This document shows, in pieces, positions 22,616 through 33,190 of a stretch of 64,000 bases of DNA. The notes under the pieces are model-generated. The model saw only the letters and a program-made list of their open reading frames with translations. It had not been told where the DNA came from and searched no databases. A program made the position numbers and the translations under genes. Position 1 is the first letter of the stretch. The number at the start of each line of letters is the position of its first letter. The stretch lies in assembly GCF_910594005.1 (NCBI RefSeq), contig NC_057834.1:105427650-105491649 (forward strand), in the 5' to 3' direction. This stretch comes from Cervus elaphus (Eukaryota > Chordata > Mammalia > Artiodactyla > Cervidae).

Positions 22616-22962
22616 CAGTTCAGTTCAGTCGCTCAGTCGTGTCAGACTCTTTGCGACCCCATGAATCGCAGCACACCAGGCCTCCCTGTCCATCACCAAC
22701 TCCTGGAGTTCACCCAAACTCATGTGCATCGAGTCAGTGATGCCATCCAGCCATCTCATCCTCTGTCGTCCCCTTCTCCTCTTGCCCCCAATCCCTCCCA
22801 GCATCAGGGTCTTTTCCAATGAGTCAACTCTTCACATGAGGTGCCCAAAATATTGGAGTTTCAGCCTCAGCATCATTCCTTCCAATGAATACCCAGGACT
22901 GATCTCCTTTAGGATGGACTGGTTGGATCTCCTTGCAGTCCAGGGGACTCTAGTCACTGACT
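22616..22962 (-). mobile_element. BovB LINE 3' end, antisense
   Basis: Classic reverse-complement BovB terminus: 'ttcagttcagtcgctcagtc', 'gcagcacaccaggcctccct', 'atgccatccagccatctcat', 'cagcatcagggtcttttcca' and 'ggatggactggttggatctc'. 5'-truncated; about 345 bp remain. A 64-codon minus-strand frame here is a piece of BovB, not a host gene. Confidence 0.95.
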
Positions 22963-23184
22963 AACTTTACATTTGTCTAAACTTGAGACACCTATAAGCT
23001 CTCTCTATTCTTTTATGTTTAAACTTGTTACACAAATTCAGTGTTGTGATTAGAAGAGAGAATGAGAAAGCATTTTTTTTTTTAACCAGTTTAGTCTGTT
23101 TTACCACCTATGGTGTTCAGAGTTGAACATGCTAGCAGTATTCATCCTGGAACACTGCAAAGATGTCATAGGAAGAGCCCAGAC

Positions 23185-23380
23185 CTGGGGTTCAGAGCCA
23201 GTCCAAGCTCTGTCATTAATAATTATGTAACTTAAATCTTTCTATCCTGTGCATCACAAGTAATTTTTATGTCTGATTTTATGTTTGCAGAATGAAACTA
23301 GCAAATCTACTATGCTAATATCATTAGATGTCCTGAAAATCAAATAAAAGCTGGATTTGATTTAGTGCTTCACAAACAGG
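23185..23380 (+). repeat. MIR, diverged
   Basis: 'ttcagagccagtccaagctc', 'tctgtcattaataattatgt' and 'aaaatcaaataaaagctgga' weakly follow MIR. Confidence 0.5.
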
Positions 23381-23449
23381 AAAGGTCCTTGCATGGGTAC
23401 CATACAGCTAGTATACCTTGTCTTATTTCAAATCCATTATATTCTCATT

Positions 23450-23660
23450 TTTTGCCCAACCAGGCTTTGAGACTTTTAAGGACTAACCTGTCTTTTATAT
23501 CTTTGAATTTGCCAGTGCCTAGCAAAGTGAATTTTTTGTTTCTATACACATTTATGAAACCCTTACTATGGCTCAATTCTAGTGGTAAATGTTGGGTTAA
23601 GACATGAAAAAGATATGGCTGCTCCTCATGAGAATCTGGCTTTTGAACACGGAAACGCAC
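23450..23660. repeat. L2 3' fragments
   Basis: 23455-23545 resembles forward L2 ('ttgaatttgccagtgcctag'). 23545-23650 resembles reverse L2 ('acatttatgaaacccttact', 'ggctgctcctcatgagaatc'). Two eroded pieces, tail to tail. Confidence 0.5.
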
Positions 23661-23831
23661 TACAGACATATCTGGGAATAAAGTTAAAGGATATGAGATT
23701 TACTCTTTAAGAGGGAATCCTGTTTGTGAATGTTGCCTCTTCCAGGGTAGAAAAAGCTTCATCTCCTCTGTGTTCTCCTAGAGTTAGGAAATGATGGGAT
23801 CCAACTTCCAAGCTGTTGATAGTTATCTTTT

Positions 23832-24095
23832 TTTACATTAAAATTTTTTTTAAATTAGAGAATATTTACTATACAATATTGTGATGGTTTTTGCCATACA
23901 TCAACATGAATTGGCCATAAGTATACACATGTCCCCTAACACTTGAAACCCCCTCCCACCTCCCTTCCCTTGCCACCCCTCAAGGTTGTCACAAAGCACT
24001 GGCTTTGGGTTCCCTACATCTTATATCAAACTCCCATTGGCTATCTATTTCGCATATGGTAATATATATGTTTCAATGCTATTCTATCAAATCAA
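23832..24095 (-). mobile_element. L1 3' end, antisense
   Basis: 'acaatattgtgatggttttt', 'gccatacatcaacatgaatt', 'ggctatctatttcgcatatg' and 'gtttcaatgctattctatca' match the reverse complement of a ruminant L1 3' UTR, the same subfamily as 40,827. It abuts a BovB copy on its right. Confidence 0.88.
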
Positions 24096-25072
24096 ACAAT
24101 ATATATGGAATCTAGAAAGACATGGAACAACTGACTGGTTGAAAATTGGGATAGGAGTATGACAAGGCTGTATATTGTCACCCGGCTTATTTAAATTATA
24201 TGCAGAGTACATCATTTGAAATGCTGGGCTGGATGAAGCACAAGCTGGAATCAAGATTGCTAGGAGAAATATCAATAACCTCAGATATGCAGATGACACC
24301 ACCCTTATGGCAGAAAGTGAAGAAGAACTAAAGAGCCTCTTGATGAAGGTGAAAGAGGAGAGTGAAAAGGCTGGTTTAAAACTCAACATTCAAAAAGCTA
24401 AGATCATGGCATCCAGTACCATCACTTCATGGGAAATAGATGGGGAAACAATGGAAACAGTGAGTGACTTTATTTTCTTGGGTTTCAAAATCACTGCAGA
24501 TGGTGACTGCAGCCATGAAATGAAAAGATGCTTGCTCCTTGGAAGAAAAGCTATGACAAACCTAGACAGCCTATTAAAAAGCAGAGATATTACTTTGTCA
24601 ACAGAGGCCTATCTAGTCAATGCTATGGTTTTTCTAGTAGTCATGTATGGATGTGACAGTTGGACCATAAAGAAAGCTGAGTTCTAAAGAATTGATGTTT
24701 TTGAATTGTGGTGTTGGAGAAGACTCTTGAGAGTCCCTTGGACTGCAAGGAGATCAAACCAGTCCATCCTAAAGGAAATCAGTCCTGAATATTCATTGGA
24801 AGGACTGATGCTGAAGCTGAAGCTCCAATACTTTGGGCACATGATGAGAAGAGCTGATTTATTGGAAAAGACCCTGATGCTGAGAAAGATTGAAGGCAGG
24901 ATGAGAAGGGAATGACAGAGGATGAGACAGTTGGATGGCATCACCGACTCAATGGACACAAGTTTGAGTCAGCTTCGGGAGATGGTGAAGGACAGGGAAG
25001 CCTAGCGTGCTGCAGTCCATGGGGTTGCAAAGAGTCAGACATGACTGAGTGACTGAACTGAACTGAGAAAGA
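24096..25072 (+). mobile_element. BovB LINE (RTE), 5'-truncated, ~980 bp
   Basis: The largest BovB copy in the window. It covers the second half of the reverse transcriptase and the 3' region to the terminal 'gagtcagacatgactgagtg' / 'actgaactgaactgag'. The copy has point differences and in-frame stops and is not active. Confidence 0.95.
24163..24687 (+). pseudogene. BovB reverse-transcriptase fragment, dead
   Basis: RTE-clade reverse transcriptases copy LINE RNA at the target site. The reading frame here encodes the catalytic tract: a YADD box at 24286-24297 preceded by NNLR, followed by the thumb-region sequence starting TTLMAESEEELKSLL. The frame is broken by TGA at 24160-24162 and again at 24217-24219, and ends at TAA 24685-24687. 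Only the stretch from 24220 on is open. The endonuclease half is absent because of 5' truncation. Confidence 0.9.
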
Positions 25073-25794
25073 TAGTACTGATGGTCACCTCTCTTGATGG
25101 CCAGGCAGTTGTTGGTTTTGTTTCTCTGACCTTGAATGCTGTCCCATGGAGGGCACAATGGAAACACAATCTTGGGGTCCACTCACAAGGAGGCTGGATG
25201 CAAAAGATTGGTGAAATGATTTAAAGCTTATAGAGATGGGTAAGTCCCCATGGGCTAGAAGGAACTTTCCAAGGAGGAAGAGGATGTCTCTTATAAATAC
25301 AATTACTAACTGTAATTGTATTATAAATACAATTACTAACTGTAATTGTATTATAAATACAATACAAATATTGATTACTGTCAGATTCTTTTATCTGATT
25401 CCTGCCCATTATGCTCTCTTGTTGCTAGAAGCACTCTCTTGCCCTCTGCTTCCCATTACCAGTAGAAGGGCCTCTTAAATGAGTTGTGTGGAAACCTGGT
25501 GATCCCCGAATAGCTCGTAGGTGTTATGAGATCATTTGGAAGAATACTTCAAAGCTTAACAATAAATAACCGTTTTTCTGATTATGACATAAGTGGAAAG
25601 AAGGGCCACATCTCTTTAGTACTCCATCTCTGAATGGTGGTGGCAACAGCAAGGTTGGTTCATCTCTATGCAGCTGCTTAGCAACCAGAGGCCTTGAGTG
25701 TGGACACTGTTGTTTTGGAAGAACTTTCTCTCCCTCAGTTTCAGTTCTGAACATTTGGATGCCTCCACGGGTAGAATCCCCGATGTGGGCATAA
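25073..25794. other. Non-coding stretch holding a hairpin-unit tandem repeat
   Basis: Apart from the array at 25291-25363, no repeat or gene is recognised. Confidence 0.45.
25291..25363. repeat. 30-bp tandem repeat, each unit a perfect hairpin
   Basis: Two exact 30-bp units (25291-25320, 25321-25350) plus 13 bp of a third. Each contains TACAATTAC, a five-base spacer TAACT and GTAATTGTA, a perfect 9-bp inverted repeat. Not part of any repeat family I know. Confidence 0.96.
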
Positions 25795-26110
25795 ATCAAT
25801 ATATGCATTCCATCTTCTGGCCACAGGGAAGGGCATATGATCCAGTTCAGATCAATGAGAGAAGCTTATGAAGAACCTACCAGGAGAGACAGAGTTGGGT
25901 GGTATGATGTGTGTCTGAAGCTGCTGGCAGTAGAGAAGGGGTCTACAATGTCAGCCTGAGCATGGAGCCATCATGGGAGGAGCAGAGCCAAGATTTCTGG
26001 GTCTGGGTGACCTCATCTGAGCCTGAGTCAAACTGTGTCTGAAGCCAAATCTGCTCAAAGACTTTCCAGGACGTCCATTTTTCTAGCTTGAGTCAATTTA
26101 GGTTAGCTTT
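25795..26110 (+). repeat. Ancient interspersed repeat, LTR-like, unnamed
   Basis: 'cttctggccacagggaaggg', 'catatgatccagttcagatc', 'agctgctggcagtagagaag' and 'gagcctgagtcaaactgtgt' resemble a widely dispersed old mammalian repeat. I cannot name the family with confidence. Confidence 0.4.
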
Positions 26111-26239
26111 TCTGCATCCAGAATATTCCTAATGCAGTACAGTATGTGACGATTTACTGCACTTTTGAGACTTATTTGGCTAAACAATAATATATTGAGT
26201 TATTGTAGTTTAATTGTCATACAGGGTTAGGAGATAAGC

Positions 26240-26365
26240 TTTATAGTCTTGTTTTATTATTAAAGAAACTGAGTCACCGAGAGAACAAGTGAAGACAGCT
26301 GGCAAGTGATTGGGATGGGATAAGAACATGGGTTTCTGATCACAGTAACTGCAAAGACATATTTT
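26240..26365 (-). repeat. MIR fragment, antisense
   Basis: 'attaaagaaactgagtcacc', 'agctggcaagtgattgggat' and 'aagaacatgggtttctgatc' follow reverse MIR. Confidence 0.6.
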
Positions 26366-26496
26366 TCCTAATCCAGAAACTTATGGAAAGCAAATAGAAA
26401 ATGAATGCAAAGGGAACCACAGGTAATGCCTGTTACCACAGTATATTATTTGCTGGGAAGTTTCACCCAAAAATATAAGGGAAATTGGGGAAGATA

Positions 26497-26712
26497 TGTA
26501 CACACTGCTATATTTAAAATGGATAACCAACAGAGACCTACTGTATGGCACAGGGAACTCTGCTCAATATTCTGTAATACCCTAAATGCGAAAAGAACTT
26601 GAAAAAGAATAAATCCATGTCCATGTATAACTGAATTACTTTGCTGTTCATCTGAAACCGACACAACATTGTTTATCAACTATACTCCATTATAAAATAA
26701 AAATAAAAGAAC
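26497..26712 (+). mobile_element. L1 3' end, sense
   Basis: 'ataaccaacagagacctact', 'gtatggcacagggaactctg', 'aattactttgctgttcatct', 'cacaacattgtttatcaact' and an AAAATAAAAATAAAA end. A 5'-truncated artiodactyl L1 3' UTR. Confidence 0.88.
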
Positions 26713-26849
26713 CCAAATACAAGGTTCCATCCAAAATTAAAGGACCCTCAACTACCTTTCCTAGGTCCATTGCTTTGGCCACCAGGGCTTAATCATTTCT
26801 TAAGAAGTTAACTCCAGTACTTACGAGGCGGTCTTTCTGCCCCCAGTTT

Positions 26850-27425
26850 CATTTTCCTATTATCCACCCTCCATTCTATGATGGAGTCACTTTTCTAGAT
26901 GGGAATCAGATTATAGCCTTGCTGCTTACCACCCTTCGTTAGCTCCCATTAGCTTCCTTAGCTTTTAGAATAAAACACAAATTCATCTTTGCACACAAGA
27001 TATTTCATGATCTGACTCCTCTGTATCTCTTTAGCTTCATCTATCCCACTCCTATAGTCATAATGAAGTGACCGATACTTCTGTACATGCCCATTCATTA
27101 CTCTGCCTTCTCTGCCATTCTCGCTGTGTGAAACCTGAATCCTGTTTTTCTTTCTTTTTGCTTGGAATATCCCTCTTTATACTTAAAATCACCTTTATCC
27201 TCCAGACTGGTTTCCTCTGGGAAGGCTTTGGTGATCCATTAGATGGATTTGCACGTTTCTTCTTGGCGACCTCTTATGTCTCTCATTACACTCCTCACAC
27301 TATACGGTGACTGCATTACTTGCCCTGTCTCTTCTAGACTGTGGGAAACAATCGTGCCCTTTTCATTTTCCATCAGTAGGGCTAGCAGACTTCCTGGCAC
27401 ATGGCAATCCATAAATGTTGTGTGA
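26850..27425 (+). repeat. L2 LINE 3' region, sense
   Basis: 'agaataaaacacaaattcat', 'atatttcatgatctgactcc', 'tgcttggaatatccctcttt', 'tctgggaaggctttggtgat', 'agactgtgggaaacaatcgt' and 'cttcctggcacatggcaatc' follow the L2 3' consensus in order. Confidence 0.8.
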
Positions 27426-28249
27426 GTGTGTGTGTGTGTATTTCAAGAAGGAAAGAAGAAAAGAGGAGGAGGAAGTATACAGACATCATATACTGATGAT
27501 ACACATTTTGTTTTATTAAATTCAGATGGTGCTTCATGGCTTTCACATTTGAATCAATTGCTTTGTTTTGTTTTGTTGTACAAGTTTTTAAAGAGAAAAG
27601 CTTTATGGTCATTGCAAGCTAGATAAACAATATTTATGTTCCTCTAATCTTAAAACACTTAGAAAATTTTGCATGATGAGGTGGAAGAGAAGGATGCTGA
27701 GGCTTTTGTGGAGGGTGAGAGAGAAAGCAGAGATTAGGAAGCTGAGAGTTGGGGTCTCCTGGCTCCATGGCTTGCTGAAGCCCTTGACAAAATGAAAATG
27801 ATTTCTGTTAGGGATCTCAGAATAACTAACTTCAGTCTCTTTGGACAAAAGCATTTCCCTCCCAAATATGTCAAGCTTGGGGTCTTCTGCTTACTGAATC
27901 TGATGGTAAAGAATCTCATCTCCAATGACTTTGTCATAAGTTTGCCCCTGAAAACTTTCAGGGGGAATGGCTTGGCTTTTTTTCCCTTGGGTTTATGCAT
28001 ATCCTTCTAATTATGGTGCTTACCTGCTGTTTCCTGTGAGTATTAAAGTGTGTACATGCTGAGCAGGAATTTCCCATGTCAGGTCTATTATTCTATGAGA
28101 CTGAGCCTTAATCATTGACCCCTACCTCTTTATAGAAAGTTTAGCTTCTATCTCTGATTCAAGAAATTTATGCATCATAAGAGGCCCCATATGCTGGCTC
28201 AAAAATGTGAAAGGAGCTTTTGGCAGATTGATTTCTATTTGGAATACCT
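27426..28249. other. Non-coding stretch, no repeat recognised
   Basis: A TG run opens it (27421-27440). Two overlapping short frames on opposite strands around 27734-28010 are not credible genes. Confidence 0.4.
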
Positions 28250-28575
28250 CAGTGAATCATCCTTCTATTCAGCCATCCATCCAATAACCATTTTCTGAAA
28301 TCCCATATTGTTCCATTTACTTCTATAGGAGCATGGGGAGAGATACCTAAAGCAGAGTGGGGATGGGTGGGAAGTAGTGGCAGGAAAGACTTCCTGGAGG
28401 AGAAAGTGGATGCCTAAGAGGAATGGAGTTAGCTCTTTGGCTGGGTTGGTGGCTGGGGTGGGAGAACGCTATTTCAGAAAGATAGAGCAATGTAGGCAAG
28501 TTGCAGAGATGTAAGAGAGCATGATGAGATTCAGGAACTGCAAACAAGAGGAACAAATATTTACTGAACACCCAG
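28250..28575 (-). repeat. L2 fragment, antisense
   Basis: 'ggaaagacttcctggaggag', 'ttggctgggttggtggctgg' and 'gcaatgtaggcaagttgcag' follow the reverse L2 body loosely. Confidence 0.5.
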
Positions 28576-28620
28576 GTGCTCTACCTGGGTCTTCTGGAAT
28601 GAGTTTTGCCACACTACTAT

Positions 28621-28844
28621 GCATACATGCTAAGTAGCTTCAGTTGTGTCCAACTCTTTGTGATCCCATGGACTGTAGCCTGTCACACTCCTATGTCCAT
28701 GGAATTCTTCAGGTAAGAATGCTGGAGTGGGTTGCCATGCCCTCCTCCAGGGGATCTTCCTGACCCAGGAAATCAAACCTGCATCTCTTTTGTCTCTTGC
28801 ATTGTCAGGTGGATTCTTTACCACTAGCACCACCTGGGAAGTCT
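28621..28844 (-). mobile_element. Bov-tA SINE, antisense
   Basis: Reverse Bov-tA with 'aagtagcttcagttgtgtcc', 'gggttgccatgccctcctcc' and 'taccactagcaccacctggg'. Flanks 'gccacactactat' and 'gcccaactactat' look like a 13-bp target-site duplication with two mismatches. Confidence 0.93.
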
Positions 28845-28959
28845 GCCCAACTACTATAGTGAAAACCTAGTGCTTTTGCTGTGATATTTATTATTACTCT
28901 TTATGGAACATTTAATAACTAAGTTAGATGTAATGGCAGAGGCAATGGAGAAGCATTGA

Positions 28960-29160
28960 AGAGGGACTAAATTTTATTTATTGTCTACTATATGCCAGAA
29001 ACATTGTATTCAAATACTCTGTGATGTTTCATGTACTGTGGTAGGAACAATTCCTATTAGAAATAAAAGATGAAGAAATGAAGTCTTTCGAGAAGACATG
29101 CAAATATACATTGCCAACTTTTGGAACTAAAAAAATCCACAATCTTTCCACTATGTCATT
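28960..29160 (-). repeat. MIR fragment, antisense
   Basis: 'attgtctactatatgccaga', 'ggtaggaacaattcctatta' and 'gatgaagaaatgaagtcttt' follow reverse MIR weakly. Confidence 0.5.
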
Positions 29161-29344
29161 CTGTGGATCACCAATAAAGGTCTTTTGTTTGACTAATGGC
29201 TCTGAGGATTAGGCTTTCTCCTTTCCCCCCTACAGAGCTGGAAACAGCTTCATCATGTAAGCGATGGATACAGAGGGTTCTTTCTGGGAAAGGGCCCTTA
29301 GAAAGGGAGCCTGGATAGAAAGTGAATGTCAGCGAGAGTCACTT

Positions 29345-29735
29345 CAGTTTGGTGCTTTAACCATCTTTCAAGACCCAGCTTAAGTCCCGTCTCCTTTGAT
29401 AAGCTTCTCAATGACTCTATACATGTCTATCTCTGTCTCATTCTCTCTCCTCAACAACTGATCCTTCGCACTGATATTTCACGCTGGTCTTGTAATTTAT
29501 CTTTGTATTAGGTTGGCCAAAAAGTTAATTCTGGTTTTTCCATAGCATCTTACAGAAAAATTCAAATGAACTTTATGGCCAATCCAATGTATGCATGTCA
29601 TTCCTTGCCCCCAATTAGATTTATAAGCACCTTAAAGGCAGAGACCATCATAAACATATTTTAAATCCTCCCTTCCTCTCCAATATCTAGCGCAATGTGA
29701 ATAGTAAAGGCTTAATAAATATTTTTTTTAAAGTT
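29345..29735 (+). repeat. L2 3' region, split by mariner MITE
   Basis: Left: 'aagacccagcttaagtcccg', 'aagcttctcaatgactctat', 'gtcttgtaatttatctttgt'. Right: 'agatttataagcaccttaaa', 'ggcagagaccatcataaaca', 'gtaaaggcttaataaatatt'. The MITE at 29509-29588 interrupts it. Confidence 0.78.
29509..29588. mobile_element. Mariner-derived palindromic MITE (80 bp)
   Basis: Terminal inverted arms TTAGGTTGGCC and GGCCAATCCAA enclose complementary interiors, so the element can fold into one long imperfect hairpin. This is the ruminant mariner MITE type with 'ggttggccaaaaagtt' arms. The left flank ends in TA; the right flank is TG, presumably a mutated TA duplication. Related hairpins are the source of the bovine miR-2284/2285 families; expression of this copy is unknown. 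Confidence 0.85.
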
Positions 29736-29884
29736 TCATATAAAAGACCACTGCAAGAATTTCTGAACCAAAAATATGCTAGAAATCTATTAACTCAGTT
29801 TGAAGGCCAGGTATTTTCTATTTATGACCTACGGTAGAGTTCAATACTGCCACTTGAAGCAAGTCACGTCAAAAGGCAGCATGT

Positions 29885-30126
29885 TTTCCTACTGTCTCGA
29901 TCTGGGCTGGTCATGTGATTTGTTTGGACAAGTTGAATGTGGTGGGAAGGATGATGTGTGAGTTCTGAGCCCAGATCTCAAGAGCCCAGTGGAGCCCAGC
30001 AGGACTGTCCAGCTGAAACCAGCCCAAATTGCAAACCTGCAGACTTGTGAGTTAAATGAGCACTTGTTATTATAAAGCATTAAGTTTCTGGGAGATTTGT
30101 TGGACAGCAAAGGCTAACTGATACAT
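29885..30126 (+). repeat. MLT1-class (ERVL-MaLR) LTR, 3' part
   Basis: 'gctggtcatgtgatttgttt', 'cccaaattgcaaacctgcag', 'cattaagtttctgggagatt' and 'ttgttggacagcaaaggcta' followed by 'actgatacat' match the MLT1 LTR end. This is a very old non-autonomous LTR element with no protein content. Confidence 0.75.
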
Positions 30127-30290
30127 AATCTTCTTGAGTTATTGTGATAAGCTCATCAGGTACATGCTATCATCATCCCCACTTCATGGAGTAGGAAGCA
30201 AGTGTTCAGGTCAAGAGCTGCCTAAGGGACAGAGATCTCTTGGATTTGAAAATCTGTGATTTTTCTTTTATATGATGCTGTTTCTGTTCT
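30127..30290 (-). repeat. MIR-like fragment, antisense
   Basis: 'tatcatcatccccacttcat' and 'aagagctgcctaagggacag' weakly follow reverse MIR. Confidence 0.4.
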
Positions 30291-30458
30291 TTAATCTGCT
30301 AGGGTTTTACCTTGGGCTGTGGCCTGACCTGCTGAGTGCTCATGAGAAAACTTTTTAGTACTTTGGTAATAACCAGGGAAAGCTTTCTATTATAAAGGAT
30401 TGGGAGCCATAGCCATGTGATTAATAAGCATAATTGGAGTCTTTATGACCCGTCATAG

Positions 30459-30522
30459 GGACTTCCCCAGTGGCCCTGTGGTTAAGACTTCGAGCTTCCA
30501 CTGCAGGGGGCATGAGTTAGTG
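30459..30522 (+). mobile_element. CHR-type SINE head fragment
   Basis: 'gggacttccccagtggccct', 'gtggttaagacttcgagctt' and 'ccactgcagggggcatgag' are the first 60 bp of a CHR SINE; the rest is absent. Confidence 0.8.
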
Positions 30523-30764
30523 TCTTTTAGCAAATGTTACCTGGGTGGGGAACACATTAGAAGGCACACATCTTAGCAAGAACTGGCCTATCTGATGGGA
30601 AGGAGACAAAAGGGTGTTTATTGGCAGTTGTCAAGAAAGGTTCAGACCATGGAACTCGGGTTGTCTACAATGGTTGAAGGAACAGGTAAGGCAGAACTGG
30701 AGGACTCTTGAATCCCTGAATTCAGACTGAAACAACTAAATAAAGAGGAATATGAAAACAATAA

Positions 30765-30905
30765 CGACTATTAAATTCATAGAGCCTGTCTTATGTGTCA
30801 GGGTCTCAGCTAGGTCTCTAATCCTGACTCCTGTCCTAGGAGAGGCTGAAAGAGATTAAATAGGTTACATAGCTTGTAAGCGATTGAACTGGTAGTGAAA
30901 CATAG
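30765..30905 (-). repeat. MIR fragment, antisense
   Basis: 'gagcctgtcttatgtgtcag', 'gagattaaataggttacata' and 'gcttgtaagcgattgaactg' fit reverse MIR. Confidence 0.6.
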
Positions 30906-31419
30906 ATGTGTCTAACTCCACAAGGAAATAACAACAGAAATAAATGCCTCCTTCAGAATATTGTCTGGTCTGTAATATCATGTTCTGCCTGACTTCCAAC
31001 AATCTGAATGGGTATCTATATTTCACTGATGGCAAAATTCTTTGGATGTCTCAGAGAACATCTATATATGTCAGAAAACTCATGACTTGGCCCATCTTGG
31101 ACATAGAGACGTGGTTCCTTCAGTGTGACAAGATCAAGTCTCCCATACCTCCTCTGCAGTATGCTTTATAATAAGGTTATCTGGCTTAGCAAAAGTTCTG
31201 AAAATGGTTCTTCTGGAGAGAATTTTCTCTTCTGCTTTTGCAACAGGGTGAGAATGACCCTCAAGCAGAGGACATCAGAGGCCATCAGGAGGTGGTTTCT
31301 TCAAGACTAACCCAAACTACATCCCTTTCATGTATCCAGTAGTCTGCATTATGCATGCATCAGTCTTGTTGAATTGAGCAGCACAGCAATTCTCAGGGAT
31401 CCACAGGGCAGCCCACAGG
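30906..31419. other. Non-coding stretch, no repeat recognised
   Basis: Short frames of 60-75 codons on the + strand have no known resemblance or splice context. Confidence 0.4.
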
Positions 31420-31565
31420 ATTCCCATTTTATAAACTGAGAAAATAAACTCAGAAGAACTTACTTGATATGCTCAAGGTCACAGAGTTAATTTGTGGTTG
31501 AGCTGGGACTGGATCTGGTCTATTTGCCTCCTAATACCATGATTTTGAGCTATTCAGCTAAATCA
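31420..31565 (-). repeat. MIR fragment, antisense
   Basis: 'ggattcccattttataaact', 'gctcaaggtcacagagttaa' and 'gttgagctgggactggatct' follow reverse MIR. Confidence 0.7.
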
Positions 31566-31654
31566 ACTGAATCACCACAAAAGCACTTACTAGGCACAAG
31601 GCTAGTGGAGAGGCTCTGGACTAGGTCCGTGGACACAGTGACAGCAAATGCCTG

Positions 31655-31868
31655 ACCAGCACTCACTGTGGACCAGACCCTGCTCTGAATGCTTTACTTA
31701 GAGTAACTCATATAATTCTCATAGCAACCTTATGAGGAAGTACAGTTATTGTCCTCATATAATGCATTGGGAAATGGAGGCATGAATCAGTTAAATAGAG
31801 CTGGGGTTCAGATACGAGCAGGCTTGGTTAGAGATCCTTTCCTAGCCATTGCACACACTGCCTCAGGG
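31655..31868 (-). repeat. MIR, antisense
   Basis: 'ccctgctctgaatgctttac', 'aattctcatagcaaccttat', 'gaggaagtacagttattgtc' and 'agctggggttcagatacgag' match reverse MIR. Confidence 0.8.
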
Positions 31869-31954
31869 AGGCTCCTGGGGATGGAAGAGAGATGCTAAAC
31901 AACAAAGATAGCTATTATATATATATATAGCCTCCAGACAGCGGGTCTTTACTG

Positions 31955-32094
31955 CCTGGGTTCAAATACTTGACCCAGCATTTAGAACTATTTGACTTTG
32001 GTCAAGTTACTTTTTTTGTATCAGCTTTTTATCTGCAAAATGGGCTATTACTTACCTCAGAGTTAGAGAGCTGTGTGTGTATGTGTGTGTGTGT
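31955..32094 (+). repeat. MIR, truncated at a Bov-tA
   Basis: 'ctgcctgggttcaaatactt', 'tgactttggtcaagttactt', 'ttatctgcaaaatgggctat' and 'tacttacctcagagttagag' follow MIR. It ends in a TG run directly before the Bov-tA. Confidence 0.78.
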
Positions 32095-32355
32095 AGGGCT
32101 TCCCAGGTGGCACCAGTGGGTAAGAACCTGCCTGCCAATGCAGGAGACATAAGAGATGCAGGTTCTATCCCTGGGTTGGGAAGATCCCCTAAAGGAGGGT
32201 GTGGCAACCCACTCCAGTATTCTTGCTTGGAGAATCCCATGGACAGAAGAGCCTGGAGGGCTACAGTCCACGGGACTGTAGCCTGAGTCTGTCAGAGTCA
32301 GACATGAACTGAAGCGACTTAGAATGCACGCATGTGTGTGTGTGTGTGTGTGTGT
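32095..32355 (+). mobile_element. Bov-tA SINE ending in (TG)n
   Basis: Head 'gggcttcccaggtggcacca', middle 'tggcaacccactccagtatt', tail 'cagagtcagacatgaactga'. The tail runs into a (TG)n microsatellite (32333-32355), and another TG run precedes the head, so the insertion lies in or expanded a TG tract. Confidence 0.92.
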
Positions 32356-32937
32356 ACCTTAGAACCACCTGTGGTCCTGCAGTTAGTATAATCTGACTGT
32401 ATCATTGTTATAAGGGGATCAGGACATGGACTAACTTCCAGATTCTCAGCACAGACAAGTGTTACAAAGTCTCACAGGGAGAGAATTTACGTCCCATGGG
32501 AAAGATCAGGAAAGGCTTTAGTGGAGAGTGAGAAGATGTTGATCAGGTAGACTTGTAGAATTGGGGGTTGAAGTATCTATAGAACCCAGTGGCCTTTTTT
32601 CATAGAAGACATCTGGGACCGTAGGAGAGAGGTGACCTCTCCCTGTTTCTCAAGCTAGACTTTGACTAGAACCCAGTCTCCTCTCTTCTAGATCTTTCAG
32701 TTTACTATTCTGTCTCCAAACAATGCCTGACCTGATCATAGTTCAATTAGAGACTGTGGTTCCTCTGTCCATACTGATGCTGTCTTTTGTGGTACCAAGT
32801 CCAGTCTGAGTTTCATCAGACCAAAGCCAGCGTGATGTCTTTTCTCTGTCATCACTTTGGGAGAGATGCAACTGAGCAATAAGTGTGACAGTGATGGAAA
32901 GGACCTTTCGCAGAAACAAACGACGCAATCCATAAAC
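32356..32937. other. Non-coding stretch, no repeat recognised
   Basis: Two overlapping minus-strand frames (about 60-65 codons) at 32736-32933 show no family resemblance. Confidence 0.4.
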
Positions 32938-33190
32938 AGTCTCTGGATAAAAACAGTGAACTTTTATTAAACACTTACTATACTAGGTAAATTTTCTCAT
33001 TAATCAACACAGTAAGTCTAAGCATTCAGTTCTTTATCTTCCTTTATATAAGTAGAAAAGCTAAAGGCTTAGTTTTGTGGTATCTTATATTCAGTAGCTT
33101 TGTCCAGGTCGCAACAGTAAAAAAAATGATTGAATCAGGATCTAAAAAATGGTCTGTTAGGCCCCAAAACCCATGTCCTAACCCTGGGAA
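32938..33190 (-). repeat. MIR, antisense
   Basis: 'acttttattaaacacttact', 'aaagctaaaggcttagtttt', 'gctttgtccaggtcgcaaca' and 'gttaggccccaaaacccatg' follow reverse MIR. Confidence 0.65.

Noticed and set aside
24307..24687. 126-codon frame that looks like a good protein
   Set aside because: It is the C-terminal part of a BovB reverse transcriptase with stops upstream, not a host gene.
25236..25478. Frame encoding repeated NTITNCNCI peptide
   Set aside because: The peptide repeat is a by-product of the 30-bp DNA hairpin array, whose unit length is a multiple of three.
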